A stretch of DNA of 64,000 nt, taken from NCBI GenBank assembly GCA_020160935.1, contig JAIUPL010000012.1, forward strand, positions 1 to 64,000. Direction: 5' to 3'. Position numbers and translations under genes: made by a program. Position 1 is the stretch's first letter. Each line of letters opens with the position of its first letter. Shown piece after piece: positions 24,440-33,515 of this stretch. The notes beneath the pieces were generated by a model. That model had not been told where the DNA came from, ran no database searches, and saw nothing but the letters and a program-made list of their open reading frames with translations. The DNA is from Bacteroidota bacterium. GTDB lineage: Bacteria > Bacteroidota > Bacteroidia > Chitinophagales > Saprospiraceae.

Positions 24440-27400
24440 ATGGAGTATCGTCCAAGCGACATCGAGCCGAAATGGCGTAACTGGTGGAAAGAAAACCAGA
24501 CGTACAAAGTTGAGAATCAATCCAATAAACCCAAATTCTACATCCTCGACATGTTCCCCTACCCTTCCGGCGCGGGGCTGCATGTGGGCCACCCGCTCGG
24601 TTATATCGCTACTGATATTCTGGCTCGTTACAAACGCCTGCGCGGTTTTAATGTGCTGCACCCGATGGGTTACGACTCTTTCGGCCTGCCCGCAGAGCAA
24701 TATGCCATTCAAACAGGCATACACCCGGAGGTTGCTACCGAACAAAATATTGCACGGTATCGCGAACAGTTGGACAATATTGGGTTCTCCTTCGACTGGA
24801 GCCGGGAAGTGCGTACCAGCGACCCTGCTTATTACAAGTGGACGCAGTGGATTTTCATGCAATTGTTCAACCACTACTACGACCTGGATGCCAACAAAGC
24901 CCAGCCTGTAAGCCGCCTGATGGAGATTTTTTCCAAAAATGGCAATTCCGGCGTACGCGCTGTTTGCGACGACGATACGCCCGCTGTCAGTGCATCGGAA
25001 TGGAATGCCATGGACGAACGCGCTCAGCAATTGCTGCTGCTGAAATACCGCCTCACCTACCCCGGCGAAGCGTATGTGAACTGGTGCCCGGCGCTGGGTT
25101 CCGTTTTGTCGAATGACGAGGTTAAAGATGGCGTTTCCGAACGCGGCGGCCACCCTGTAGAGCGCAAACTGATGAATCAGTGGAATATGCGCATTACGGC
25201 CTATGCTGACCGACTGCTGGAGGGGCTTGAAGAAATCGACTGGTCGGATTCCATCAAGGAACAGCAACGCAACTGGATCGGCCGCTCCGTCGGCGCTTCC
25301 GTGCGCTTCGATGTGGAAGGCCATGCAGGTATGCAAATCGAAGTGTTCACCACCCGCGTTGACACGATTTATGGCGTTACGTTTATGGTGCTGGCGCCCG
25401 AGCATGATCTCGTGAACACCATTACAAAGGACGCACAACGCACTGATATTGAGTCGTATACGAAATGGGCGGCCGCGCGTTCGGAGGTGGATCGTATGGC
25501 CGAAACCAAAAAGGTTACGGGCGCTTTCACTGGCGCTTACGCCATCAATCCGTTCAACAACGAGCGTGTGCCGATCTGGATTGCCGACTATGTGCTGGCC
25601 GGCTACGGCACTGGCGCCGTGATGGGCGTGCCTTCCGGCGACCAGCGCGACTGGAATTTTGCCACGCATTTCAGTCTGCCGATTATCCCGATTCTCGATA
25701 GTCAGAAAGATATTGAAACGGCTGCCGATGCGACCAAAGAAGGCCGTTATATCAATTCAGGCATTATCAATGGCCTGAATTATGAAGAGGCGACCCAAAA
25801 ACTGATTACCTGGCTGGAAGAAAACAAACGCGGCAAGGGAAAAACCCAGTACAAACTGCGCAATGCGGTGTTCAGTCGCCAGCGCTACTGGGGCGAACCC
25901 GTGCCTGCCTACTGGAAAGACGGCGTGCCATACCTCATCGATGAAAAAGACCTGCCGCTGGTGCTGCCTGCCATCGACAAGTATTTGCCCACTGAAACCG
26001 GCGAGCCACCCCTCGGCCGTGCAGAGGGATGGAACTACAAAGGCTACGAATACGAACTGTCGACCATGCCCGGCTGGGCTGGTTCTTCGTGGTATTTCTA
26101 CAGGTATATGGACCCGCACAATGACGGTGCATTTTGCTCCAAAGAGGCCGGCAACTATTGGCAACAGGTGGATTTTTACCTCGGCGGCTCCGAGCATGCC
26201 GTAGGGCACCTGCTGTACAGCCGTTTCTGGAATCATTACCTGTACGACCTGAACCTCGTGCCACACCGTGAATTTGCCAAACGACTGGTAAATCAGGGTA
26301 TGATTCAGGGGCGTTCCAATTTCGTTTTCCGGGCCAAAGAGCGCTTTTTTGAAGAATACCTCGTACTCAAAGTGCTGAATCCGTTTTTCGCGGAAATGGG
26401 CCCCATGTCGATCGTCAAGGCCGAATTTGAAGAAGAACATCAGTACGACTTCGCTTTTTCCACCAATAATCTGGTGATTGAGGTGACCTCCCGCAAACAG
26501 GCGGATAAAATCGAACGCGTGTACCGCACCGCACAGGCCGATGGCAAACGCTTGCTGGTGTTGTACAGCGAACAACTGATCGACCATATCAATGCGCCGG
26601 AAAACATCGCGGAAATTATCCGGCAGGCCATCGCCAGTTCGGAAGAATATATCCTGCCGACAGAAGAACCCGTTTGCGAGCAGTTGTACGTGTCGCACAA
26701 CCTGATGCACAAGTACCATCCCGATTCGTTTACAAAACTGCACGTGGATGTAAACATCGTGGTGGATGACATCCTCCAACTGGACAAAGCCCGCAAAATG
26801 CCACAGTTTGAAAAAGCCAATTTCAAACTCGATGCATCGGGCCAGTACCACTGCACCTGGGAAGTGGAAAAAATGTCCAAATCCAAGTACAATGTGGTCA
26901 ACCCCGACGATATGGTGCGGGAATACGGCGCCGACTGCTTCCGGATGTTTGAAATGTTTCTGGGCCCCATCACCGATGCAAAACCCTGGAATACGCAGGG
27001 TATCAGTGGTGTGAGTGCGTTTTTGCGCAAATTCTGGGGATTGTTTTTCAATGCTGCCGGCCAGTTTTCGGTGAGCGATGAAGCGCCCACAAAAGACGAA
27101 TTGAAGATCCTGCACACCTGCATCAAAAAAGTGAGCGACGATATCGAGCGCATCAGTATGAACACCTGTGTGAGTCATTTCATGATCGCTACCAACGAAC
27201 TTCGCAAATTAAACAGCGCAAAACGCGCCGTACTGGAGCCGCTGGTCATCATGCTGACACCTTTCGGCCCGCATACGGCAGAAGAACTCTGGCATTTGCT
27301 GGGTCATTCTTCCACTGTCTGCGATGCCTCCTGGCCCGCGCTGGATGAATCTTACCTCAAATCGGACACCTATGTGTTCCCGATCCAAATCAACGGCAAA

Positions 27401-27553
27401 CTGCGCGCGACCATTGAACTGCCTACCGACGTGAGCGCTGCCGACGCGGAAGCCGCCGCCCTGCAACTCGAACAGGTGCAGAAATGGATGGAAGGCAAAC
27501 CCGCCAAAAAGGTGGTGTTTGTGCCGGGAAGGATGATTAATGTGGTATGCTAG
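24440..27553 (+). CDS. leuS: Leucyl-tRNA synthetase with inserted nuclease-like domain
   Basis: LeuRS charges tRNA-Leu in the cytoplasm. The protein is 1037 aa, about 100 longer than typical Bacteroidota LeuRS. The HIGH motif is HVGH at residues 48-51 and KMSKS is at 811-815; the CP1 editing domain lies between about 220 and 430. The extra length is a block at about 633-747, inserted after NFVFRA where most relatives run straight on to the HVDVNIV segment. The block reads like a DUF559/PD-(D/E)XK endonuclease-type fold (YDFAFSTNNLVIEVTSRKQ, then RLLVLYSEQLID), but the expected EVD is EVT. It is probably structural. The gene ends against the inverted repeat at 27557. Confidence 0.95.
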   Translation: MEYRPSDIEPKWRNWWKENQTYKVENQSNKPKFYILDMFPYPSGAGLHVGHPLGYIATDILARYKRLRGFNVLHPMGYDSFGLPAEQYAIQTGIHPEVATEQNIARYREQLDNIGFSFDWSREVRTSDPAYYKWTQWIFMQLFNHYYDLDANKAQPVSRLMEIFSKNGNSGVRAVCDDDTPAVSASEWNAMDERAQQLLLLKYRLTYPGEAYVNWCPALGSVLSNDEVKDGVSERGGHPVERKLMNQWNMRITAYADRLLEGLEEIDWSDSIKEQQRNWIGRSVGASVRFDVEGHAGMQIEVFTTRVDTIYGVTFMVLAPEHDLVNTITKDAQRTDIESYTKWAAARSEVDRMAETKKVTGAFTGAYAINPFNNERVPIWIADYVLAGYGTGAVMGVPSGDQRDWNFATHFSLPIIPILDSQKDIETAADATKEGRYINSGIINGLNYEEATQKLITWLEENKRGKGKTQYKLRNAVFSRQRYWGEPVPAYWKDGVPYLIDEKDLPLVLPAIDKYLPTETGEPPLGRAEGWNYKGYEYELSTMPGWAGSSWYFYRYMDPHNDGAFCSKEAGNYWQQVDFYLGGSEHAVGHLLYSRFWNHYLYDLNLVPHREFAKRLVNQGMIQGRSNFVFRAKERFFEEYLVLKVLNPFFAEMGPMSIVKAEFEEEHQYDFAFSTNNLVIEVTSRKQADKIERVYRTAQADGKRLLVLYSEQLIDHINAPENIAEIIRQAIASSEEYILPTEEPVCEQLYVSHNLMHKYHPDSFTKLHVDVNIVVDDILQLDKARKMPQFEKANFKLDASGQYHCTWEVEKMSKSKYNVVNPDDMVREYGADCFRMFEMFLGPITDAKPWNTQGISGVSAFLRKFWGLFFNAAGQFSVSDEAPTKDELKILHTCIKKVSDDIERISMNTCVSHFMIATNELRKLNSAKRAVLEPLVIMLTPFGPHTAEELWHLLGHSSTVCDASWPALDESYLKSDTYVFPIQINGKLRATIELPTDVSAADAEAAALQLEQVQKWMEGKPAKKVVFVPGRMINVVC

Positions 27554-27556
27554 GTA

Positions 27557-27689
27557 AGTCCTGAGTCGTAAGTCCTGAGTCCTGAGTCTGTAGAGTACAC
27601 CTGATTTCCCTTGGCATCAATAGAATGGTAGCCAAGGGAAATCAGGTGTACTCTACAGACTCAGGACTCAGGACTTACGACTCAGGACT
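27557..27689. repeat. Perfect 59-bp inverted repeat with GGC-N15-GCC tip
   Basis: Arms 27557-27615 and 27631-27689 are perfectly complementary. The 15-nt loop is ATCAATAGAATGGTA. The outer arm consists of 7-bp words (GAGTCCT) and the inner arm holds TGTAGAGTACACCT. It starts 3 bp after the leuS stop. The last codons and stop of the convergent GT22 gene (27668) lie inside its right arm. There is no T-tract. Confidence 0.95.
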
Positions 27690-29125
27690 CGATACAGGCT
27701 CCACATCCGCGTCCGGCTCTGCCAGTCGTTCACATTTACCTTCAAAATCCATTCGGGGAAATAGGCGTACAAACGCGTGGTTTGTGCCCCGGGTGGCGGA
27801 TTTTTGAGGATCAGGTCTTGCGAGAGCAGCAAGGAACCTGCCGGAATATTTTTTGCCCGAACATTCAGGTACATGATGTTGTGAATATTCGGCGAGCGGT
27901 AGAAATTCATATTCAATCCCACCGACTCATAAAGGAGTTTTTTATGGGAATACACCGTCACTGGATTTTTTTCAGCATAGCGATACAGGAAATGGAAACA
28001 AGCCACCGACTCCTGAGCCGCCAGCAGACTGCGTACGGGCAGCAAGAGGCAATTGACCACAAGCGTAACAACCACCAGAGGGCGTACCCAGCGCCACAAG
28101 CGCTTTTGAGCCGTCAGTCGGCTCCGCCCATCTGCCCATCCCCAGGCAGCGAGCACCAGAATGGGCAGCAACATGGGGTACATGAAGCGCATTTCTTTGT
28201 GCCCTACTACAAAATGAGCGAGCAGAAACGGCATCAGGCTCCAAACCAATACGTTGTCCCGTTTTTTGCGGAGGCCATTTACCAGCAACAACAACAGCAA
28301 CAGACCAACCAGGGGAGTAGCCGTCAGCACGGTTTGTTCCAGATAATACCACCAGGGAGAAGTGCCCCAGTAGGCGGCCTTGTTGTCTACAATATTGGAA
28401 ATGAAATAGTTGTAAGGTGCAAAGGTGTACGTTCCATACAGCCAGATGTCTGCTGCAAATCCCGGAATACAGGCTGCGACGAACCCTGAGAACAACCATA
28501 ATATCGGCCGGATACCCGCTCTAATTTGATAAGAATGCCACAAAAGCCAAACTGCCAGGCCTGCCAGCGCGAAACCCATTTGATAGCGGAAGAAAAAGGA
28601 CAGACCCAGGAGAAATCCTGCTACAAACACCTTCCAGCCCTGCTTTTCAAGCCCTTGCAACAGCAACAGCGCTCCAGCCACAAAACTCAATCCGGCCATA
28701 TTTTCCGAAGAAAAACGTACGGACAGATAGGGTACAAACCACAGTAACAAAGCCATCCAGCGGAGTGCATCTCCCGCATTTTTATCTTCCGCATCGAGCC
28801 GTCGCGCCCATGCAAAAAACAGTATGCAAGCCAGCACGCCACTCAGCAGGCGCATTAAAAAAACCTGAAAAAAAGGATCGGAAATGCCCAGTGCTTGTGC
28901 CGCACGAATAATAGCGTATGCCAGCGCCGGTTGCAAACCGGGCCGAATTTGCGCCTCATACTCCCAGGGCAACTCCTGCAGCGAAGTGCCGCCAAGTTTG
29001 TAATTGGCCAGTTCAATGACCTGAAAATGCTCGTCCGGGTGGTGATAACCTTCACTAAACCAAGCGGTTACAGCATACAGGGCCATCGAAAGAAAAAAGG
29101 CGATGCGGCGAAACCTAGTTGTCAT
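27668..29125 (-). CDS. GT22-like mannosyltransferase, integral membrane
   Basis: The product is 485 residues, polytopic (about 9-11 hydrophobic segments). An N-terminal loop carries HHPDEHFQ (residues 28-35), the signature of family GT22 lipid-linked mannosyltransferases that use a polyprenyl-phosphate sugar donor on the outer face of the membrane. It likely adds a sugar to a cell-surface glycan or glycolipid. The next gene on the same strand (from 30877) is a polyprenyl-phosphate sugar transferase, consistent with a glycan pathway. The C-terminal VLSRKS and the stop codon are written in the repeat at 27557-27689, so the native end is probably altered. Confidence 0.8.
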   Translation of the reverse strand: MTTRFRRIAFFLSMALYAVTAWFSEGYHHPDEHFQVIELANYKLGGTSLQELPWEYEAQIRPGLQPALAYAIIRAAQALGISDPFFQVFLMRLLSGVLACILFFAWARRLDAEDKNAGDALRWMALLLWFVPYLSVRFSSENMAGLSFVAGALLLLQGLEKQGWKVFVAGFLLGLSFFFRYQMGFALAGLAVWLLWHSYQIRAGIRPILWLFSGFVAACIPGFAADIWLYGTYTFAPYNYFISNIVDNKAAYWGTSPWWYYLEQTVLTATPLVGLLLLLLLVNGLRKKRDNVLVWSLMPFLLAHFVVGHKEMRFMYPMLLPILVLAAWGWADGRSRLTAQKRLWRWVRPLVVVTLVVNCLLLPVRSLLAAQESVACFHFLYRYAEKNPVTVYSHKKLLYESVGLNMNFYRSPNIHNIMYLNVRAKNIPAGSLLLSQDLILKNPPPGAQTTRLYAYFPEWILKVNVNDWQSRTRMWSLYRVLSRKS

Positions 29126-29130
29126 GCATT

Positions 29131-29450
29131 GTTGGGGTTTTTGGGGTTTTTGTATTTTGGTGTTTTAGTGTTTTGGTGTTTTTGTGGGCTTCGCGCTTGG
29201 CAGGGTGAAATAGGTTGAGATGTTGAGGGGTTGAGATGTTGAGGGGATGAGGGGGTTGAGGGGGTTGAGGGGGTTGAGGGGGTTGAGGTGAAGAGAAGTT
29301 GAGGGGTTGAGAAGTTGAAGGGTTGAGCCTCAACTTCTCAACCCCTCAACCCCCTCATCCCCTCAACATCTCAACCTATTTCACCCTGCCAAGCGCGAAG
29401 CCTCCAAAACACAAAAACACAAAAACACTAAAACACCCAAACACAAAATC
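29131..29450. repeat. Very large compound inverted repeat (about 320 bp)
   Basis: Nested layers pair across the whole stretch: outer TGTTTTGGTGTTTTAGTG words, then CTTCGCGCTTGGCAGGGTG and AATAGGTTGAGATGTTGAGG, then GGGGTTGAG tandem words. An innermost 18-bp stem (29301-29318 with 29330-29347) closes an 11-nt loop. The left side has one additional copy of the middle block. It separates two minus-strand genes and ends a few bases from the sugar transferase stop at 29456. Confidence 0.85.
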
Positions 29451-29455
29451 CGCTC

Positions 29456-30877
29456 TCATTTCCCTCTCCCCTGCAACAACACCAGCACCGTATAAAACAT
29501 GATTTTAAAATCGAGTGCAAGACTCATGTTTTCGATATACAGCAGGTCGAAACGCAGGCGTTGCAACATTTGCTGCACATTGGAGGCATAGCCGTATTTC
29601 ACCTGGCCCCAGGAAGTGATGCCGGGGCGGACTTTTAACAGGTGTTTGTAGTGTGGGTTGTGTTCCACAATTTGATCGATGAAATACTGGCGTTCGGGGC
29701 GCGGGCCTACCAGCGACATATCGCCGCGCAGCACGTTCCAGAAATTCGGCAACTCGTCGAGCCTGTATTTGCGCATAATGCCGCCCCAGGGCGTGCAACG
29801 CGGGTCGTTGTCGGTAGAAAGTTGGGGGCCCATTTCTTCCGCATTGACAAACATCGAACGGAATTTGATGATTTTGAAGGGTTTACCATTGATGCCAATA
29901 CGCTCCTGCTCGAAAAAAATAGGGCCCGGGGAAGAAAGTCGCACCCGTAGAATGGTGTACAGCAGCAATGGGGAAAGGATAATCAAGGCCAGAATACTCA
30001 CCGTCACATCCAGAAATCGTTTGATGATGCGCTGCCACTTGGGCATGAGTTCCTGCCTGATTTCAATGAGCACAGCGCCATACACGTGGTTCATTTTTAC
30101 CGTACCCAGCAGGATATCGTACATGTCAGGGATGATTTTGACCAGCACCTGTTCGCCAAAATCGAATAAAATATTGAGGATGCCGCGCAAGCGGTTGTGT
30201 TCGGAGGTTTCGATGGCAATAATCACTTCTTCAATGTCGTGCTGGCGGATCAGCAGGTCCAGTTCATGCAGGTTGCCCAGCCGCGTGAGGTGCTCCGACA
30301 TCACCTGTTCGCTGCCGCCATTGGTGTCTACAAATCCGATAAACTTGTTGCCCAGCCCTTTTTTGCGCCCCCTGATATCCCAGTAGAGATCGAGTGCGTT
30401 TTGGTTTCCACCTACCAGCAGGGTGTTGAACGTGACCATTCCACTTTTCAGGCGACGGCTGGCACGCGTCAGCAGAATCATGCGCGAAAGGGACGTCAGC
30501 AGAAAATGCAGCCCGAACAGGGCCAGAAACGAGTGATAATACGTGCGGTAATCGCGTACCACATCATCGAGAATCAGGGAAAAAAACAGGAAGGTAACCC
30601 CCAGAAACGACAGAAAAAACGTTTGTGTCAGGGTGGTCAGTCGCGACATTCGATAGATGTCCGTATGTTGATCAAAAATGCCGTACAGCAGCACCCAGCC
30701 CACCGGAACCATCACCACGCCCAGGTAAAAATTGGGATCCTGGAACACCTCGGCGCTCAAAGGAGCACCTTCCAGCGATTTGCGGTAGAGAAAAAACAAG
30801 GCCCAGGCCAGCATAGCCATGAAAAAATCGGCGATGCCGTACAAAAGCGTGTCGCGTTGACGTAGTCGGCGCTGCAA
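29456..30877 (-). CDS. Polyprenyl-phosphate sugar phosphotransferase (WcaJ/WbaP-like)
   Basis: The product has 473 residues. Four hydrophobic helices and a CoA-binding-like segment fill the N-terminal ~270 residues. The C-terminal bacterial sugar transferase domain (about 285-473) has the reentrant membrane helix (KRFLDVTVSILALII), KFRSMFVNAEEMG, the RKYRLDELPNFWNVLRGDMS catalytic stretch with a Asp-Glu pair, and VGPRPE. The enzyme transfers a sugar-1-phosphate to undecaprenyl phosphate to begin surface polysaccharide or O-antigen synthesis. The start is TTG 30877 (LQRRLRQRDTLLYG); no ATG fits. Confidence 0.92.
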   Translation of the reverse strand: MQRRLRQRDTLLYGIADFFMAMLAWALFFLYRKSLEGAPLSAEVFQDPNFYLGVVMVPVGWVLLYGIFDQHTDIYRMSRLTTLTQTFFLSFLGVTFLFFSLILDDVVRDYRTYYHSFLALFGLHFLLTSLSRMILLTRASRRLKSGMVTFNTLLVGGNQNALDLYWDIRGRKKGLGNKFIGFVDTNGGSEQVMSEHLTRLGNLHELDLLIRQHDIEEVIIAIETSEHNRLRGILNILFDFGEQVLVKIIPDMYDILLGTVKMNHVYGAVLIEIRQELMPKWQRIIKRFLDVTVSILALIILSPLLLYTILRVRLSSPGPIFFEQERIGINGKPFKIIKFRSMFVNAEEMGPQLSTDNDPRCTPWGGIMRKYRLDELPNFWNVLRGDMSLVGPRPERQYFIDQIVEHNPHYKHLLKVRPGITSWGQVKYGYASNVQQMLQRLRFDLLYIENMSLALDFKIMFYTVLVLLQGRGK

Positions 30878-30936
30878 AACAGTAAGTTTATAGGCGGGGT
30901 AGCCAGTGAAGAATGCCGCAAAATTACCAGAAGTTG

Positions 30937-31815
30937 TCAGAAATGCAGCAGGCGCATGTTGTCGAGGCGAACAGCGGCTTTATCTTTGGTGTACTTCCCG
31001 GTATTGTCTTTTGGCAATTGAGCCCTGAAAAACAGGCGATATTTGGTCTGCTGAAGGGCAACCACGAATTCCGTGAGGTTGAAATAAATTTTATTCCAGT
31101 CTTCCGACACGTTGAATTGATAGACCGCCTGGCTGAGTTCGTTGCTTTGGGTGCCATCGGAGCCCAATACCCACAGTTCGAAGGGAATATCGTTGCGATA
31201 GTGCAGTTCCAGCCAGGTTTGTTCAGCACCCTGATTCGGCAATTCCACCTGTTCTGTCACAATTTCCATGAGCGCGTGTGCCGTATCTACTTCCATGAGC
31301 AGGCAACGGCCCGTACCGCCGAATGCACCGCTTTCTGTTACCTGAAAATTTTTACCTGCATCCGTGTCGCGGTTTTCCAGCAAGATGGTGCCGATGCCGT
31401 CAAACGTGGAACGCGTCAAATCCCAGGCATACTGCGTATTGTCGTCGTATTGGGTAACGGGTTTTACTTCCGTCGTCTGGCCGGGTGTGAGATTGTAATC
31501 CTGGTCGTGCCGAACCATAAAACTGTAAAGGTCCGGCGTTACGAGCAGCCCGTTTTTTTTCACACCGGGGAACACCCACACTTCGCTCTGCCCTTCTGCC
31601 AGCACCGGCACTTTGGCCGGCAGGGTATATGCGCCTAAAAACTCGCCGTTTACATACAGCCAGCCATCTGTAATTTTCTGAAAAGCAGCCCCGCCGGGCG
31701 CATTCACCGTGAAAGGTTGCAACTGGAGGTAGGCGGGTATGGCTTCCGGCTGATCTTTACACGCCGAAAAAATGAGCGAAAATGCTCCGAGACAGTAGTA
31801 GATGTGTTTTTTCAT
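30937..31815 (-). CDS. Lipoprotein, unknown function
   Basis: The product has 292 residues. The N-terminus has a lipobox (SLIFSAC, Cys19), so it is a lipid-anchored envelope protein. The mature region is beta-rich with a GRCLLMEVDTAH and WNKIYFNLTEFVV pattern, and resembles a carbohydrate-binding or jelly-roll fold. No catalytic motif is recognised. It lies 59 bp upstream of the sugar phosphotransferase on the same strand and may belong to the same transcript, so a role in surface glycan handling is conceivable. Confidence 0.7.
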   Translation of the reverse strand: MKKHIYYCLGAFSLIFSACKDQPEAIPAYLQLQPFTVNAPGGAAFQKITDGWLYVNGEFLGAYTLPAKVPVLAEGQSEVWVFPGVKKNGLLVTPDLYSFMVRHDQDYNLTPGQTTEVKPVTQYDDNTQYAWDLTRSTFDGIGTILLENRDTDAGKNFQVTESGAFGGTGRCLLMEVDTAHALMEIVTEQVELPNQGAEQTWLELHYRNDIPFELWVLGSDGTQSNELSQAVYQFNVSEDWNKIYFNLTEFVVALQQTKYRLFFRAQLPKDNTGKYTKDKAAVRLDNMRLLHF

Positions 31816-31834
31816 GGCAAGCAGTGTTGGGTGG

Positions 31835-31960
31835 AGTTATGAGTTAGGAGTTATGAGTTATGAGTTTTACTCACTTTGCTTTTGGCTTCTTCAATAGAGT
31901 GGCCAAAAGAAAAGTGAGTAAAACTCATAACTCATAACTCCTAACTCATAACTCATAACT
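31835..31960. repeat. Inverted repeat with GGC-N15-GCC tip (A)
   Basis: Arms of about 52 bp (31835-31886, 31902-31953) pair with few mismatches; the right arm has one additional heptad to 31960. The 15-nt loop is TTCTTCAATAGAGTG. Outer words are GAGTTAT, and the inner stem is ACTCACTTTGCTTTTGGC. The right arm ends 4 bp from the stop of der. Confidence 0.92.
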
Positions 31961-31964
31961 TTTA

Positions 31965-33269
31965 TCACGTTTTTGATCGCATATATACTTCCATTGGTGC
32001 ACCGCAGAAATCGTAGTGTTCGCGCAATTTGTTCTCCAGAAACTGGACGTAAGAATCGCGCACCCAGTTGGGGTTATTAACAAAAAAAGCGAACGACGGA
32101 TACGGTGTCGGCAATTGTGTAACGTATTTGAACTTAGGAAAGCGGCCTTTCACCGATGGTGGAGGCGTTCTTTCGATTACTTCTGTCACATATTCATTGA
32201 GTTCGGCGGTTTTTATGCGACGCGAACGGTTGTCGTACACTTCAATGGCTTTTTCGATGGCCTGAAAAATGCGTTGTTTTTCATGCACGGAAATGAACAG
32301 CACCGGCACGTCATTGAATGGCGCAAGTTTGTTCTTGATGGCTGCCTCGTAATCGCGGGCGGTGTTGGTTTCTTTTTTGATCAGGTCCCATTTGTTCACC
32401 AGGATCACAATGCCCTTGTGGCGTTTCTGGGCCAGGCGCAGAATATTCAGGTCCTGCGATTCCAGCCCTTGTTCGGCATCGAGTACCATCAGGCACACAT
32501 CGGATTCTTCCACAGCCCGGATGGCGCGCATGACAGAATAAAACTCGAGGTCTTCTTCCACCTTGGTTTTTTTGCGGATTCCGGCGGTATCGATCAGGAT
32601 GAACTCTTTTCCAAATTTCTTGTAGGTGGAGTGAATCGGGTCGCGTGTGGTGCCGGCAATGGGCGTTACGATATTGCGGTCTTCACCCAGCAAGGCATTC
32701 AGCAGCGATGACTTTCCTACATTCGGGCGGCCGACAATGGCGAATTTGGGCAGTTCTGTTTCGAGGGGTTCCTCATTTTCAATGTGTTCCACCACGGCAT
32801 CGAGCAGGTCGCCCGTGCCACTGCCGCTGATAGAAGCAATAAAGAAAGTATTGTCGAAACCCAGGCCCCAGAACTCGTTGGCTTCGAGCATGTTTTTGGT
32901 GTTGTCCACCTTGTTTACGACCAGATACACTGGTTTTTTACCACGCCGAAGCCCTTTGGCAATTTCTTCGTCGAGGTCGGTAATGCCCGTTTGCGCATCC
33001 ACCATAAACAGTACCACGGCTGCCTCATCGAGCGCAATACGAACCTGATTGCGAATGGCCGCTTCGAACACGTCATCGGAGCCGTGTACAAAACCGCCGG
33101 TATCGACCACGGTAAAACGTTTGCCGTTCCATTCACAAAATCCGTATTTCCGGTCGCGTGTCACGCCGGAAAAGTCGTCGGTAATGGCATCGCGCGAGCC
33201 GACAAGGCGATTATACAAGGTGGATTTGCCGACGTTGGGTCGGCCCACAATGGCTACTATATTTCCCAT
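31965..33269 (-). CDS. der: Ribosome biogenesis GTPase Der (EngA)
   Basis: Der is an essential double GTPase that helps assemble the 50S ribosomal subunit. The protein (434 aa, typical) has two G domains: the first P-loop GRPNVGKS at 9-16 with DTGG and NKVDNT motifs, the second GRPNVGKS near 181 with DTAGI and NKWDLI. A C-terminal KH-like domain spans about 350-434 (NPNWVRDSYVQFLEN, GAPMEVYMRSKT). ATG 33269 is supported by the MGNIVAIVGRP start. It is convergent with the repeat at 31835 and divergent from the MBL-fold gene. Confidence 0.97.
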   Translation of the reverse strand: MGNIVAIVGRPNVGKSTLYNRLVGSRDAITDDFSGVTRDRKYGFCEWNGKRFTVVDTGGFVHGSDDVFEAAIRNQVRIALDEAAVVLFMVDAQTGITDLDEEIAKGLRRGKKPVYLVVNKVDNTKNMLEANEFWGLGFDNTFFIASISGSGTGDLLDAVVEHIENEEPLETELPKFAIVGRPNVGKSSLLNALLGEDRNIVTPIAGTTRDPIHSTYKKFGKEFILIDTAGIRKKTKVEEDLEFYSVMRAIRAVEESDVCLMVLDAEQGLESQDLNILRLAQKRHKGIVILVNKWDLIKKETNTARDYEAAIKNKLAPFNDVPVLFISVHEKQRIFQAIEKAIEVYDNRSRRIKTAELNEYVTEVIERTPPPSVKGRFPKFKYVTQLPTPYPSFAFFVNNPNWVRDSYVQFLENKLREHYDFCGAPMEVYMRSKT

Positions 33270-33515
33270 TTTTTGAAATTTCCAGTGCTGTATTTTTCAT
33301 TTCTTCGGGCGTATCAAAAGGCATATACCTTTGATAACCAACTTGATGTACAAACGGTTTGCCCGTTTTGCAAAATAATACGGATGTGTTTGGGCGCCGA
33401 TGAAACGAAAGGAATTTGTTTTGATTACTTTTGTCCGAAGACAGGAGCCGCAAAAGTAGTCAATTTCGGGCAGACTCAACGCGGAGTACCCGACATATTC
33501 AACAAGAGACCTGCT

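Noticed and set aside
24434-25669. 411-residue minus-strand ORF at the leuS start
   Set aside because: Antisense shadow; the plus strand encodes the HIGH motif here.
25757-27178. 473-residue minus-strand ORF inside leuS
   Set aside because: Lies entirely within leuS; Phe/His-rich composition typical of antisense shadow; leuS motifs are decisive.
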